Shown here piece by piece: positions 47,526 to 58,589 of a DNA stretch of 64,000 nucleotides (position 1 is its first letter; each line of letters opens with the position of its first letter). Both the position numbers and the translations under genes were made by a program. The notes beneath the pieces are model-generated. The model did not search any database. It was not told the origin of the DNA and saw only the letters and a program-made list of their open reading frames with translations. The stretch is taken from the NCBI GenBank assembly GCA_028583405.1, contig CM053256.1, positions 13,877,087-13,941,086 on the forward strand. The letters run 5' to 3'. The DNA is from Pogonophryne albipinna. Lineage: Eukaryota > Chordata > Actinopteri > Perciformes > Artedidraconidae.

Positions 47526-50418
47526 GATACTTTATTAACCCGATGCCATGTAAATCATTCAGTTAAAGACATCTTCATAATTGTATAACTGAGGTTTCAC
47601 ATACATGTTGCATTTTTAAATAGGCTGTTCCCCTAAATAACCATCGCAATAAGGTTTTCTCTATTTCTGTAATAATGATGAGTCCCTGACGTGAGTTCTT
47701 AAATAAAGATGGGAGAAGCAGAGCTCTAATGCTGTGAAGGCCATGAAGGCCTTGAAGCCTCCTCACTTCACTGCCTCTGAAAATTAGCATTGCTTATAAG
47801 ATCATAGTGTTCTCTGCTTTCTTCACTGCCTCCTGTTTTTATTCAAATCATGCGCTGTGTTTTCGATTTCTGTCTTTTCATCTAGAGTGTTTTGCTCTGT
47901 GAAGGTCAGACGGGCCATGCAGTCTTTAGCTCTTGTGGGAATTTCTCTGTGGTCTTAAAATTCTCCTCTTTCTGTAGCCCTGATTAAAGGACCAAACGTC
48001 ATTGGGTTGTAGGGCTCTTCAGTTTTTCATCTCATGCTGCAATTTCTGCACAGCCACACATCCACTGCTTTCGCAAACATCTTACCCCCCACTACAGCAA
48101 GTGTTGATCACGGTTGACCTCAGGCAAACCTACTTTATTGTTTTAAAACTTGTAGGTGTGTGATTTATGTAATTGATGCGTCCTCCTTCCCACCTCTTTA
48201 TCAAAACAGCCATTTAGTCACAGCACAAGGATGAAGACAAATGCTTTGGGTAATTAGCTGGCATAACCATACAGGCGTCTGCTGTAATGAGATCTCCAGG
48301 CCACTGAAATGCTGCTTCCCTGCCTTTTACTGTCCTCCTCACCGTCCTCCTGCCTGCGTAACGTCTGTTAGAGCGGTTTTCTTCATATGAACTCCCAATA
48401 CTGTTGTTTACTGTTGTTGTGCCCTTTGGTATTCATTGTGTCTGCCGCACCAGCTGCAGCACAGTCTTGACTGCACACGCCTGCCAGATTAACAGATCGT
48501 TTTGTCGTTTCCTCGCCAATTAGCTACAGCCAGATTGTTTGCGTAACATGAAGTGATCTCATACTTATTAGATTTATCCTAATTTCCCCTGCCTCCTTTC
48601 TGTAATCCACATGCTTAGTAGGAAAAAAGAAAATGTAAAAGATACAGGAAGGATGCGGGATTAGGATTTCTTTCAGTCTTTCCTTGTGGTCGCAAGATTA
48701 ATTGCCCGCTTAACCCAAATCAGTAGGCGTTGTTTATGTGTTTGTTTTTGAAGGCTCGGCCCGAGGTTTGTGTGGTCTGTGGCTTTTCGAAGGCCCAAAT
48801 CAGAAGCAAAACAGAAGCTGGGATGGCCAAGCATAACCCGAAGATCTCCTTTTTAATCCCAGCACGCTCACACACTTTGGGTTCTGTAAAAAACTGGCAG
48901 ATCAAAAGTATCGAAATTCATGGCGGCTATTTCACACAAAGAGAATGGCCTGAAAACATTTGAAAAAAAATGTCAGATTCATGTTTGTCTTTGAGGCTAC
49001 GTGAACTTGACGGATGCTCGTTTTAATGGTGTGGAACAATGTGAGAAATGCCTCTCACGCTGCAACAGCAAGGTGCATCATACAACATTCATTTGAATCA
49101 CATGCAATTTGTTCCTATTGTTTCCCACTTTCTGCCCCAACTATCTCTTTCATGTTGTGTTTTTGCGCTGCTTTATGCTGAAAACAACAATAGTCTCACA
49201 GCCATTTCTAATGTATCTTTTTTTTTGTTTATAACAAAACACAGTCTACATGCTGCTATTCCTCCGTTAGCCTATTTACTAAACTGATTAAACCTTAATG
49301 CAGCAAAGTCCATCTGTCTCCCAATTCTAACTGCTGAGCAGTTAAATGTTTTAGTTCAATAACATTGCACACCAAGGACAACTGAGGTTGTAGATGGGCT
49401 TCATTAAGGGACAACACTCATGACATGTATAACCCCCATAACCACTATTATTTTAACTAGATTTCAATTGTCTTTGTTAAAGCATGTCTGATTGTCATAT
49501 TGTCTGATTAAATCAGAGAGATTCTCCTGCCATCCTAATTAAATTGCATACAAATGGACAATCCTTCTTTTTAATCACATAGCCGTAATAAGAAGTGACC
49601 TGGATAGCAATACATTAAGCTTGTTTTATTGTTATTGTTGTTAGATTATTAGCTTTGTGTCCCAGGAGTTCACTGAGTAATAACTGCATACAAGGGTTAC
49701 TTAATAGGGAATGAGTGTTTGTGTGTGTGTGAAGGTGTGTATGTCAACAGAGGAGGTTGGATCGTGTGTGCACCTGGGTCATTTTAATAGAAGATTCATC
49801 AATATTCATGGCATACATAATTACTATTTAGAATATCGTCAAAGTATGAAAACAAGACGGGTAGCGAGGAAAGGAATAAGGGTAATCTAAAAGGAGAGCA
49901 GGACTAGAAAAATGAATGAAACTATTAGGATTTTCACTATAACATGAAAGAAAATACATCATATAAATTGTCTAGGGACAAGTTCAGAAAAAATAAATGT
50001 CTAAATCTTTATTACTCTACTTAAAAAACTGATCCATACTATCAGCAAAATCCGTATTCTTGGTGTAAACAGAACATTTTACAAACCAGGTCAATTTTCT
50101 TTTCTCATTTATAAGATGTGGGTGTAATAAACAGAGGATATGTGCATCATGGGGACTGTAGGATAGATAGTTATTCTTAAGAGTTTCTTCCACATCAGGT
50201 CTATTCCAAACCAAACCATGTTCATTTCCTAAGCCTAAGAATGTAGTTTTGTTGCAACATAAACTTATAGAAATGTCATGGCAGGAAGCCTTCAAGGCAG
50301 TCTTCTGCGAAGGGTTGGTTGTGGAGCTTGAATCATTCTTCTTTTTCTAACTGTGTGTGTGTGTGGGACATGATGACCCGTCGTGTTTTCTCTGACCTTG
50401 TCCTTTCTTGCCTTCCAG

Positions 50419-50593
50419 AGACACAATGGGGACATTTTAACAACAGCATCAGTCAAGCACCTGAGTCACCGGCGCTTTGTGGTATCCTTCCAGCTAGACA
50501 ACGTCCAGCAAACAGATCAAGACCTTTACCGCTGCGTCACCCAGTCTCCCAGGGGCTCTGGGGTGTCAAACTTTGCTGAACTTGTTGTTAAAG
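50419..50593 (+). CDS. ptpru: Receptor tyrosine phosphatase U-like, Ig domain second half (175 nt)
   Basis: An internal exon, acceptor TTGCCTTCCAG and donor AAAG|GTAAAC, entering in phase 0 and leaving in phase 1. It encodes 58 residues from RHNGDIL to FAELVVK plus one base. The end of the Ig domain is plain: [20 protein letters not shown] followed by [20 protein letters not shown]. The D-x-Y-x-C motif supplies the second Ig cysteine. HRRF, LYRC and [11 protein letters not shown] match PTPRU closely. A second AG two bases inside the exon could be used as acceptor only with a frame change, so 50419 is preferred. Confidence 0.94.
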
Positions 50594-51384
50594 GTAAACG
50601 CTTTCTCTTATTTTTGTCTCTTATGGTTCCTCTTTTTGGTCTTTTCCCTCCCCTCCTGTTTCTTTCATCCCAAACATGAGTTCATCCCTGCTGTTTTTAT
50701 ATGAAACATGATGTTCTGCGTGGGATTCAAAAGGTAATTTAAAACATTTTGCTTATGAGTGATCGAAAACAAAGACACTTTTTTCAAACTGAACGCTCAA
50801 AAAATACAAATTGTATATTGCTCGACACGCATGAAGGCTCTCTGCATTTCAAAAGCACTTTACTTGACATGTGTTGTTTTCTGAGCTGGAGTTGTCAAAT
50901 ATGCTGCCATGCTCAGCTCTTCAGCTCTCTGTCAAAGAGCTGTTCACTTGACTTGGACTCCTGCAGCCCCTGTCATATCATGTACCGCAGATGGTGACCT
51001 CACTCCCATTACTCACTTCAGCTCCACAGCCTGACACCACTTTGACAGCATAGTAATGACATAGCTGTGGGATGGTTTGAAGGCATAACAAACTCCCGCC
51101 CTCAGCAAAGGAAGGAGAAATGTGAAAGATTCCCGATCTCCCAGCCCTCTACTATATGCTCCTCCTCGTATAAGGTATTTTTAAAAGACTGTTGTGAGGG
51201 TAGGAGAGAGTTAGAGAGAGTGCAGAATACGCTGACGGCATTATTGGTCTCTCTTAGTTGGTCTGTCAATCCCTTTGTTGCAGGCTAAATTACTTTAACA
51301 TCTGTCGGAAAGATTGCCATGAAAATGTGTTAGAACATGCATGATCCCCAGATGATGTATCGAAAACATTTGGTCATAACTTAA

Positions 51385-51893
51385 AGGTCTCCCATTATAC
51401 TCTTTTTCATCGATATATTACAGGTCTCGGATATATACAAAACATGTCTCTGAAGTGTTTGGCTTGAAATACCAAACAGATCATACATTGTAGCATCCCA
51501 TAATCTCCTCTGTTTCCGCCCTGTTTCAAAAGTGCTGATTCTCTGTCTGTTACTTCAGATGAAAATAAGGAGCCCCTCCCCACGCCCCTCTGAGAGATAT
51601 TTGGTTAAAAAGAACACAATGGTGCTCTAGGAGGAGATTCAGGTGATAAGGTGGGGGGGGGGGGTTACCTTGGTTGGTGATTGGCTAATGGTTGCACAAG
51701 CCAAATTGTTATGACACCATAAAGTGGCCAACATCTGATCAGCTCATTTTCAGACAGGTTTTTATATAAATGGATCAGGACAAAAGGTGAGCGAATCTTT
51801 TTTCATGAAACTTTCTGAATCTCTTTACACAGAGGGGACACATGTTTATGTATAAAAGACATGGAAAAGTGGATTTTGCACAATAGGTGACCT
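51385..51893. mobile_element. TTAA-flanked MITE, family A copy 2
   Basis: A 509-bp element between TTAA sites (51381-51384 and 51894-51897), with termini AGGTCTCCCATTATAC and the complement of AGGTCACCTATTGTGC. The interior follows family A copy 1 (3488-4018) in the same orientation, with shared AAAACATGTCTCTGAAGT and ATGTATAAAAGACATGG words. A run of G (about 51651-51663) is specific to this copy. No coding sequence. Confidence 0.75.
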
Positions 51894-51958
51894 TTAATGT
51901 ACTGTACCATGCCATAAACAGGCTGACATTTGTGTTTGTTTGTGGAATGTCTTATCAT

Positions 51959-51998
51959 GCCTCACGTCGCCTCACGTCGCCTCACGTCGCCTCACGTC
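51959..51998. repeat. Tandem repeat, four 10-bp units
   Basis: GCCTCACGTC occurs four times in succession at the eroded end of the Harbinger-like copy. In the other copy the corresponding place has a single, diverged unit, so the array is a local expansion. Confidence 0.9.
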
Positions 51999-52573
51999 TT
52001 GGCCATGTGTCGCACTGGAACACACCGAGACTTCAGCCGACGGCCAAGTAGCATGTACGAACTGCACATGCGTGAGTGGCAATAACTCTCCTTACCAGCA
52101 GGCATCGGTAGTGTGTATTCGTCATTCAAAAGAGGCAACAACCGGAAGACAGACTGCGTGACACACCGAGAGAAGAAGAACAGACTGTGTGATATAAACA
52201 AACAACAAATAGCGTGTGTGTTCCATTTTCACTCTACAGCGAGAAGCTCATGGGGCTTTCCCGAACCTGTGTTAGAGTTAAATGAAATCTCAGATTTGCC
52301 TTAATCGTTTGTTTGGGTCTCTCACTTCCGTTTTGCTTCTTATGCACTGATTCGCTAAGCTGAACAGCCAATCAGAGTCATTTCTTTGGCCGACAGCCTC
52401 CCGATTCAACATGTCGAATCGGCGGCGGAAGATGTCGGTACGGCCAAAAAGACACGATGGTGCAGTACACACCAAGACACATCAATCTGAGTAGGGCGAC
52501 ACAACACTCATCGACGCCTCGACATCTATCGGCATCTATCGACGCCGAAAATCGGCTTGGTGTGTAAGGACCT
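51960..52573 (-). mobile_element. Harbinger-like MITE, family C copy 2 (left end eroded)
   Basis: This is a reverse-orientation relative of the element at 11104-11620. The right end GGTGTGTAAGGACCT is followed by TTA (52574-52576), matching the other copy's terminus. Shared internal words include TCATTCAAAAGAGGCAACAACC, CACAGTCTGT (complement) and AATCTGAGATTTC (complement). The opposite terminus is missing; instead a 10-bp unit GCCTCACGTC is repeated four times at about 51959-51998. An extra block of roughly 100 bp (52015-52110) is absent from copy 1. No protein is encoded. Confidence 0.65.
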
Positions 52574-52741
52574 TTAGTCTCATTATCATGAACGTATTAT
52601 CTCAGGGATGCCTTGAGGGAGTTTCTTTCAATTTGGCAAACTAGTCGACTTGGACTACTTGGATAAACTGATTAGATTCTGGTGGAGCATTTTGTCATAA
52701 TTAGCGGAATAATTCTGTGTCCACTTAACATCAATTCAAAC

Positions 52742-53116
52742 ACCATGACACAATTCTATCAGATTAATGATAAAAACCTAGAGGACATTATTCAACTTCT
52801 GAAATCCTCCTCCTGCTGCCTTGATATTATTCCAACAGGATTTTTCAAAGATGTTTTGCCTTGCATGGCCTCAGATCTACTTCATATAGTAAACAAATCT
52901 CTTCACACAGGTATTTTTCCACAGGCCCTGAAAACTGCAGTTATTAAACCGCTCTTAAAAAAGAATAATCTAGATACTTCAGTAATGAACAATTACAGGC
53001 CTATATCAAACCTCCCATTTCTAGGTAAAATCATTGAAAAAGTTGTTTTTCAACAGTTGAGTAATTTCTTGCATCAGGCTTTCGTCCAAACCACAGCACT
53101 GAGACTGCTCTTGTAA
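52742..53116 (+). pseudogene. L2 reverse transcriptase, N-terminal part
   Basis: The frame reads FYQINDKNLEDIIQLLKSSS, CCLDIIPTGFFKDVL, FPQALKTAVIKPLLKKNNLD and NNYRPISNLPFLGKIIEKVV, that is RT blocks 0-2. A small deletion or frameshift after SNFLHQ (about 53070) shifts the frame. The GFRPNHSTETALVKVFNDI block that should follow is visible only in another frame (about 53070-53160), and this frame stops at 53116. Confidence 0.82.
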
Positions 53117-53163
53117 AGGTCTTTAATGATATCCACTTAAACACAGACAGTGGCAGAACTTCA

Positions 53164-54084
53164 GTGTTAGTATTATTAGATCTCAGTGCTGCCTTTGACA
53201 CTGTTGACCACAGCATATTACTAGACCGACTGGAAAACTGGGTGGGACTTTCGGAAACAGTTCTAAATTGGTTTGAATCCTACTTAAAGGACAGAAACAA
53301 CTTTGTTTCTATAGGTAAATACACATCTGAGTTGACAAATATGACATGTGGGGTACCTCAAGGCTCCATCTTGGGGCCTCTTCTCTTTAACGTCTACATG
53401 CTACCACTGGCTCAGATAATGAAGAACAACAAAATAAGTTACCATAGCTATGCAGATGACACACACATTTACGTAACAATTTCAGCAGGAGACTATGCTC
53501 CAATTCAAACACTGAGTAAGTGTGTAGTCATGGACTCTGACCTGAGTTTCAACAGTCACATTAAAACAGTTACTAAATCAGCCTACTATCACCTAAAGAA
53601 TATATCTAGGATTAAAAGACTAATGTCACAGCAGGATTTGGAAAAACTTGTCCATGCTTTTATCTTCAGTAGACTGGACTACTGCAATGGTGTCTTCACA
53701 GGTCTCACTAAAAAATCTATTAGAAAGCTGCAGCTGATTCAGAACGCCGCTGCTCGAGTCCACACTAACACTAAGAAAGTGGATCACATCACTCCTGTTC
53801 TGAAGTCTTTACACTGGCTTCCTGTGTGTCAAAGAATAGATTTCAAAATACTGCTGCTGGTTTATAAAGCACTGAATGGTTTAGGTCCAAAATACATTTC
53901 TGACCTCCTGCTAAATTATGAACCATCCAGATCTCTCAGGTCTTCAGGGACTGGTCAGCTTTCTGTCCCCAGAGTCAGAACTAAACATGGAAAAGCAGCA
54001 TTTAGTTATTATGCTCCAAATATCTGGAACAAACTCCCAGAAACCTGCAGGTCCGCTACAACTCTTACTACTTTTCCAGGCTGA
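53164..54084 (+). pseudogene. L2 reverse transcriptase palm and C-terminal part
   Basis: A 306-codon frame with LDLSAAFDTVDH (near the start), CGVPQGSILGPLLF (residues 62-75) and YADD (residues 96-99, nt 53449-53460), so the polymerase active-site aspartates are retained. Around residue 120 (nt about 53523) LSKC is joined directly to VVMDSDLSFNSH, which means a loss of roughly 60 residues of the thumb region compared with the family as I recall it. The C-terminal block LDYCNGVFTGL, QLIQNAAAR, SLHWLPV, YKALNGLGPKYI and NIWNKLPE is intact. The combination of frameshift, truncation and deletion makes the copy inactive. Confidence 0.85.
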
Positions 54085-55557
54085 AGACTTTTCTTTTTGT
54101 CGCTGCTTTTAATTGAACTATTCATATCTTAGACTGCACTGTAACTTTTATCCATGTATTTTTTCTTTTAATGTTTATTTTATTCGCTTTTCTTTTTAAT
54201 GACTGATTTTAAATGCCATTTTCTTAATGTCTTTCATTTTTTGTAAAGCACTTTGAAATGCCTTGTGTTGAAAGGTGCTATATAAATAAACTTGCCTTGC
54301 CTTGAGTAACGGCCAAGAAACATGTTTTTGGCCATAAGTCAAGAATTAGTTTGCTCATTATTACAAAATCCCATACAAATGTCCAATAGTATAACACGAT
54401 GAAGTGATGACAAGGTCAATTTCACTGACATAATGATGTACTGCAAAAACCCTTGGCTATGATTCAACACTATTCTCAGGAACAGAAGAAGAGACAATAT
54501 TTCACATTTGGTTGGATATTGACTTTGTGAAACTAACGTTCTGTTTCCACTTTGAAACTGTGGTGATTGATTCTCCTTTGCTGCAGGTTTGTTGATATGT
54601 TTGGAGCATCCACATTTCAGCATTTGCAGCTACTATACGGCAACATCAATATAAAGCATTGTCTTTCATTGTTTTATTTACCCATTATGTGACATACATG
54701 CATTTGACTATTTGTGTTATTTCCCTTAATGAACTTATATACACACAATAATATACATTCAGCAGAACAAGAACAACAAAGCTTATCCTCTATTTTAAGA
54801 CCCAGATTGCCAGATTGAGCTTGTTGCAGAGAGGGTGAGAAAGGTTTTCCAAGATGGCTATTTCATTCCCCGTCCTAGTCTCTACATTTTTATATGTTGA
54901 GATTTAGACATAAACTGCATCTTGACTGGTTGTCGGGGAAATATAACTGCCAGGCCATAATTCTAAGATACAATCAGGACAAATATGTTATCTATGGGTC
55001 AGCCTATTCTGCACCATGAGTAGATGTGATGTCCGGCTATAAATCACGTTCAATGAACTGCTTGTAACCCTGTAATCTATGTCACAGGAGCTGAGACCGA
55101 GTTCTTAACGAGACTTTCACAAATCCCTTTTTCCCTGCTGCCCTGCTAAGAAGAGCCTAATCATCCCTGTAATGAGTTGGATCCACTCATTTCTAAACCG
55201 CAGATTGCATGCGGGAATCATGATGAATCTTTATTATTGGCCCGTAGGAGAGCAACATGTCCTCATAATGAATAAAACAATTGAATCTTTAAGGTTCTTT
55301 ATGGCTTTTGTGGTAGCCGCATATTATATTTTAATCCTGACTACATTTAAAGAAGAAGATATTCTGTATTAATCCCCAAGGGGGAATTATTTCATTCTGC
55401 TGTAATACTTAAGAAGATGTGTTCTACTCCTTGTTAAAGCATAAATCTCTGGTTGGATACATCCTTAATTCAACAGAAGCTGGCACTGAACAATGTTACA
55501 TTTGACAATAGCTCTGTAAAAGGAGGGAAACAAAGACATTCATATTCTGAGAAAAAA

Positions 55558-55745
55558 AAGCAGTGAATTTAATGATTCAAGATTCAAGGCTTTTATTGTC
55601 ATGTGTACATACAGTAGCTACAGTGTAGATATATCAATGAAAATCTTAGGTCAACAGTGCAACACAATAAAACAAATAAAATTGTTAAAATAGTGCAAGT
55701 AAATACAAATAAAATAGAATATAAATAGTACAAATAACTTGAAAG
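55558..55745. repeat. Probable interspersed repeat fragment
   Basis: The stretch begins GATTCAAGATTCAAGGCTTTTATTGTCATG and continues through AAATCTTAGGTCAACAGTGCAACA into an A-rich CAAATAAAATAGAATATAAATA tract. I recall this wording as a frequent dispersed repeat in fish, but no terminus or coding sequence identifies its class. Confidence 0.4.
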
Positions 55746-56581
55746 AGATGAGCGAGTTGTTTTAAATGTGTCCCCACTGGCTGCTCAGCCTAAGGCCTAA
55801 ACGTGGCCTTTCATTATGGATGCAGTCATTGACATCCGAAAGATGAGCTGCTGCAGGGAGGGGAAGCGGTGCGGAGTAGAGGTGAGGCGCTGGTGATGCT
55901 GAAGGCTCACAGGCAGGAGGGCCATCAAAGACAGAGGTGCCTCTGCAGGAATGAAGGATTAGTCACAGCCACAGATCTAACTCTGATCTTTTTCTCATGC
56001 TTTGTTCTCATTTATTTTGAATTCCCTTCCCTTCCCTCACACTGTTGCCCGTGTAATTGTTCAGTGGCTTGGATCTGCCAGTAAGTGACATTTGACCGTT
56101 GGGCTCTGGAATTAATCCTGGACTTGGCAATCTTTTCCGACAGTGATGCAGAGTCTCCTCTTTCATCATGGTTACCAGCTAAAAGGAAAGAACACTCAGA
56201 GAAAAAGATGTACAACACTTAATCCTTCATCCACAATGATCATACACATTCAATGGACTGCATGCACAGCTGTTTGTTCACTCCCTGCTTTGCTGAAATG
56301 TATGCAAGGCTGTGAATGCCTTGTTAATAGGTATGACTAATCTGCTATGTGAACACAGTTTGACCTGCTCACATCCAGGAGTCTCTCGGGACTCATTTGA
56401 GACTCAGTGGGCTTTAACATGAGGAGACATCTGTTTGCTTACAAATGTTTAATATAATTAATACTACAACTTTACCTAGCAGCAGTGCTACTGTATGTAC
56501 CCACCAGCAAATGCTTTCACCAATACAAAGTTGTTTTTGGACAGGAAAACGAAAAACAATGCTTTTTATTTCCTCTGACAG

Positions 56582-56875
56582 TACCGCCATCCCCCATTGC
56601 GCCACCCCAGCTGCTGCGAGCCGGCTCCACTTACCTAATCATCCAGCTCAACACCAACTCTATCCTGGGAGATGGCCCCATTATCAGGAAGGAGATTGAG
56701 TACCGCGCCAGCCAGTCTCCATGGTCAGAGGTGCACGGAGTCAACGTGGTCACCTATAAGCTGTGGCACCTGGAGCCAGACACAGAGTATCACATCAGTG
56801 TGCTGCTGACTCGGCCCGGGGAGGGAGGGACCGGCCCCCCAGGACCACCTCTTGTGAGCAGGACCAAATGTGCAG
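56582..56875 (+). CDS. ptpru: Receptor tyrosine phosphatase U-like, first fibronectin III repeat (294 nt)
   Basis: An internal exon, acceptor TCTGACAG and donor TGCAG|GTGAGC, entering and leaving in phase 1. It encodes 98 codons counting the split one, from [20 protein letters not shown] through [40 protein letters not shown] and [14 protein letters not shown]. This is the first of the four FN3 repeats of type IIB receptors; [27 protein letters not shown] is PTPRU wording. The tryptophan of strand B is replaced by an L-I-Q-L pattern in the PTPRU family as well. FN3 repeats act as a stiff spacer between the adhesive MAM-Ig head and the membrane. The next exon (second FN3 repeat) was not found within the window. 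Confidence 0.94.
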
Positions 56876-57699
56876 GTGAGCTCCTGACACACTGTACCAC
56901 TAGACAGGGAGGGGCTGCCTAATGCATAGATTAACAACCTTTTTGGATTTAAAGGGATCATCACTTCATTTAATCAGGCAGTCTCATAGAAATTAAGTCC
57001 AGATCGTCAGAGAACAAGAAACATATACTATTAAACTACTATTAATTGACATGATACTGTATATACATTTATAACCACGATATCCATTTCTTTTTAATTA
57101 TTTTGTCTGTGATTCACTCATGGGCTGACCGATGAATATACGCTTGTTGTGGAGAGAGAAAATAAAGGAATGTCCAGATGCGATAGAAAGTAAAATATTC
57201 TTGTTTATTAAAAAAAAAAAGGCGGTGGAAAAAATAAATAAACGTTTTCAAACAAACAATTTCTCACATAAACTGATACATCAAATATTAGGCAAAAATA
57301 TATACAGTATACATTTATATTAGAAAAAGTTAGAAACACTTTTTTCTTCCTTGTTATCCCTATTATTATCTTCAGACCTTCGGGTCAGTAACCGCTGCCC
57401 TTATGTATTAGAGGGTTGTGCTTGACGTCACACAGCATCATTTGATTGCAGGGCATGTTAGATAATAGAGCTCAGAGTCAAAGTCCAGACAAGTATCATC
57501 ATCAACATACACGCTCAGTCATTTAATAGAGTATTTTAACAACTCCAAACACGAAAGTGCTGTTGCTACTTCAAACTGCTACTAACTGGTCAGTATCTGC
57601 TATGACACTACAAGCTGAAAACACACCTCCAAGCTTCACCTGTGTGTTACTTTGTTTAAACTGAATTATACAATCATTTACCTTTATCAATGGATTTAA

Positions 57700-58345
57700 T
57701 TAAGTCTTAGATTGCAGAGTATGAATGTCCTCTTGCTATTTTCAGACGATAAATACGTGTGTAAAGTTTGTGAAGGCAGGAGGAAAGCTTCCGAGATCAC
57801 CGTCTCCTCTTTTTCTGACATGAATGTCATGAAATCTAAATACAGAACAAGACTGACTGATGAACATTTAAATGACTCTATTAGAGTGAACCTAAGTGGG
57901 TACACTCCAGTATACACCATATGTGACCCGCTCTATCGAAATCAGTCGGAAGTCGCAACGGCTCATTTCAAAATAAACGTGGATTTACGTAACAAATTAT
58001 TTTTTCGGGGTTCGGGTGTTTTGTTTGATTTTAAACAAACAAAGTATTGGCTTTCAGAATATGAAACTTTTATTTCCAAAATCACACGATAAATACATTT
58101 TTGAAGCTTGTAAAGGGACGATGACAGCTCTCACTCGCACTCTGCTCTTCCGCAGCGCCGCCGCCCCCCCTCCCTCCGGCTGACATTATGAATGTAAGGC
58201 ATAGTAATCATAGATAACACGGCAGGGTCCGTTACAGTTTGTTTTCATCTGATTTCAAATAAACAAAGTCTTGGCTTTCAGAATATTAAACTTGTTTCGG
58301 CAAATTCAGATGATAAATACAACTTTGAAGCTTCGGCATAATTAT
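57700..58345. repeat. Three diverged copies of a roughly 90-bp AT-rich unit
   Basis: The pattern GGCTTTCAGAATAT-AAACTT, then GATAAATAC, then TTTGAAGCTT appears at about 58022-58111 and 58243-58340. A weaker version (TTTTCAGACGATAAATAC, then GTTTGTGAAG) lies at about 57737-57775. The two clear copies are about 225 bp apart. They surround the hAT remnant and may be part of the same element. Confidence 0.6.
57745..58092 (+). pseudogene. hAT transposase C-terminal remnant
   Basis: An open frame whose residues KSKYRTRLTDEHLNDSIRVN, followed by LSGYTPVYTICDPLYRNQ (nt about 57829-57948), match the end of the hAT dimerisation domain of the transposases related to vertebrate ZBED/GTF2IRD2-type proteins (K-YR-RLTDEHL---IR). 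The rest of the transposase (BED finger, RNase H-like core) is absent. An ATG at 57712 is only an incidental start. The frame begins just after TCTTGCTATTTTCAG, which looks like a splice acceptor and is in phase with the preceding receptor exon. After the match the frame runs into unrelated AT-rich sequence and stops at 58092. Confidence 0.65.
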
Positions 58346-58449
58346 AAGCGGAGAACGGAGTAACTTAACGTCACAGCAGGCATAACAACAGCCGGTGTTT
58401 CTCGTGAGTGTTTTCCCCCGGAAACAAACACAATACACACAAATGCATA

Positions 58450-58452
<3 letters not shown>

Positions 58453-58492
<40 letters not shown>

Positions 58493-58506
58493 ATACACAC
58501 ACACAC
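58453..58506. repeat. (AC)n microsatellite
   Basis: Nineteen uninterrupted AC units (58453-58490), then GTAT and a further run of AC units to about 58506. An ordinary intronic microsatellite. Confidence 0.97.
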
Positions 58507-58589
58507 TCGCGAGCTTCCCCTCCAAACGAAAATATCTTCCCTCCGTAGTATTTTGATAATTTGCTCCGCTAATAATCAATCAGATCGAT

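Larger units (their letters stand above)
46343..50418 (+). other. ptpru: Intron inside the Ig domain (4,076 bp)
   Basis: A GT...AG phase 0 intron. It holds an LTR-like repeat block with a (CTG)11 run (46440-47230) and a degenerate short tandem region (47305-47525). The remainder shows no gene, RNA or transposon end that I can support. Confidence 0.8.
52680..54304 (+). mobile_element. LINE of the L2 clade, 5'-truncated and broken
   Basis: A 1.6-kb remnant in sense orientation to the host gene. It begins within the region ahead of the reverse transcriptase, carries RT and C-terminal sequence, then a 3' UTR ending AAAGGTGCTATATAAATAAA and a CTTGCCTTGCCTTG tail. The endonuclease domain is absent through 5' truncation. 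The ending and the RT wording (LDLSAAFDTVDHSILLDRLE, GVPQGSILGPLLFNVYMLPL) are those of fish L2 elements. The 5' boundary is approximate. Confidence 0.88.
50594..56581 (+). other. ptpru: Intron between Ig and FN3 exons (5,988 bp)
   Basis: A GT...AG phase 1 intron. It contains, in order, a TTAA-type MITE, a Harbinger-like MITE, a broken L2-type LINE and a LINE-like repeat near 55560. The gaps 50594-51380 and 54305-55550 show no recognised gene or repeat end. About 2.7 kb of the intron is mobile-element sequence. Confidence 0.8.
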
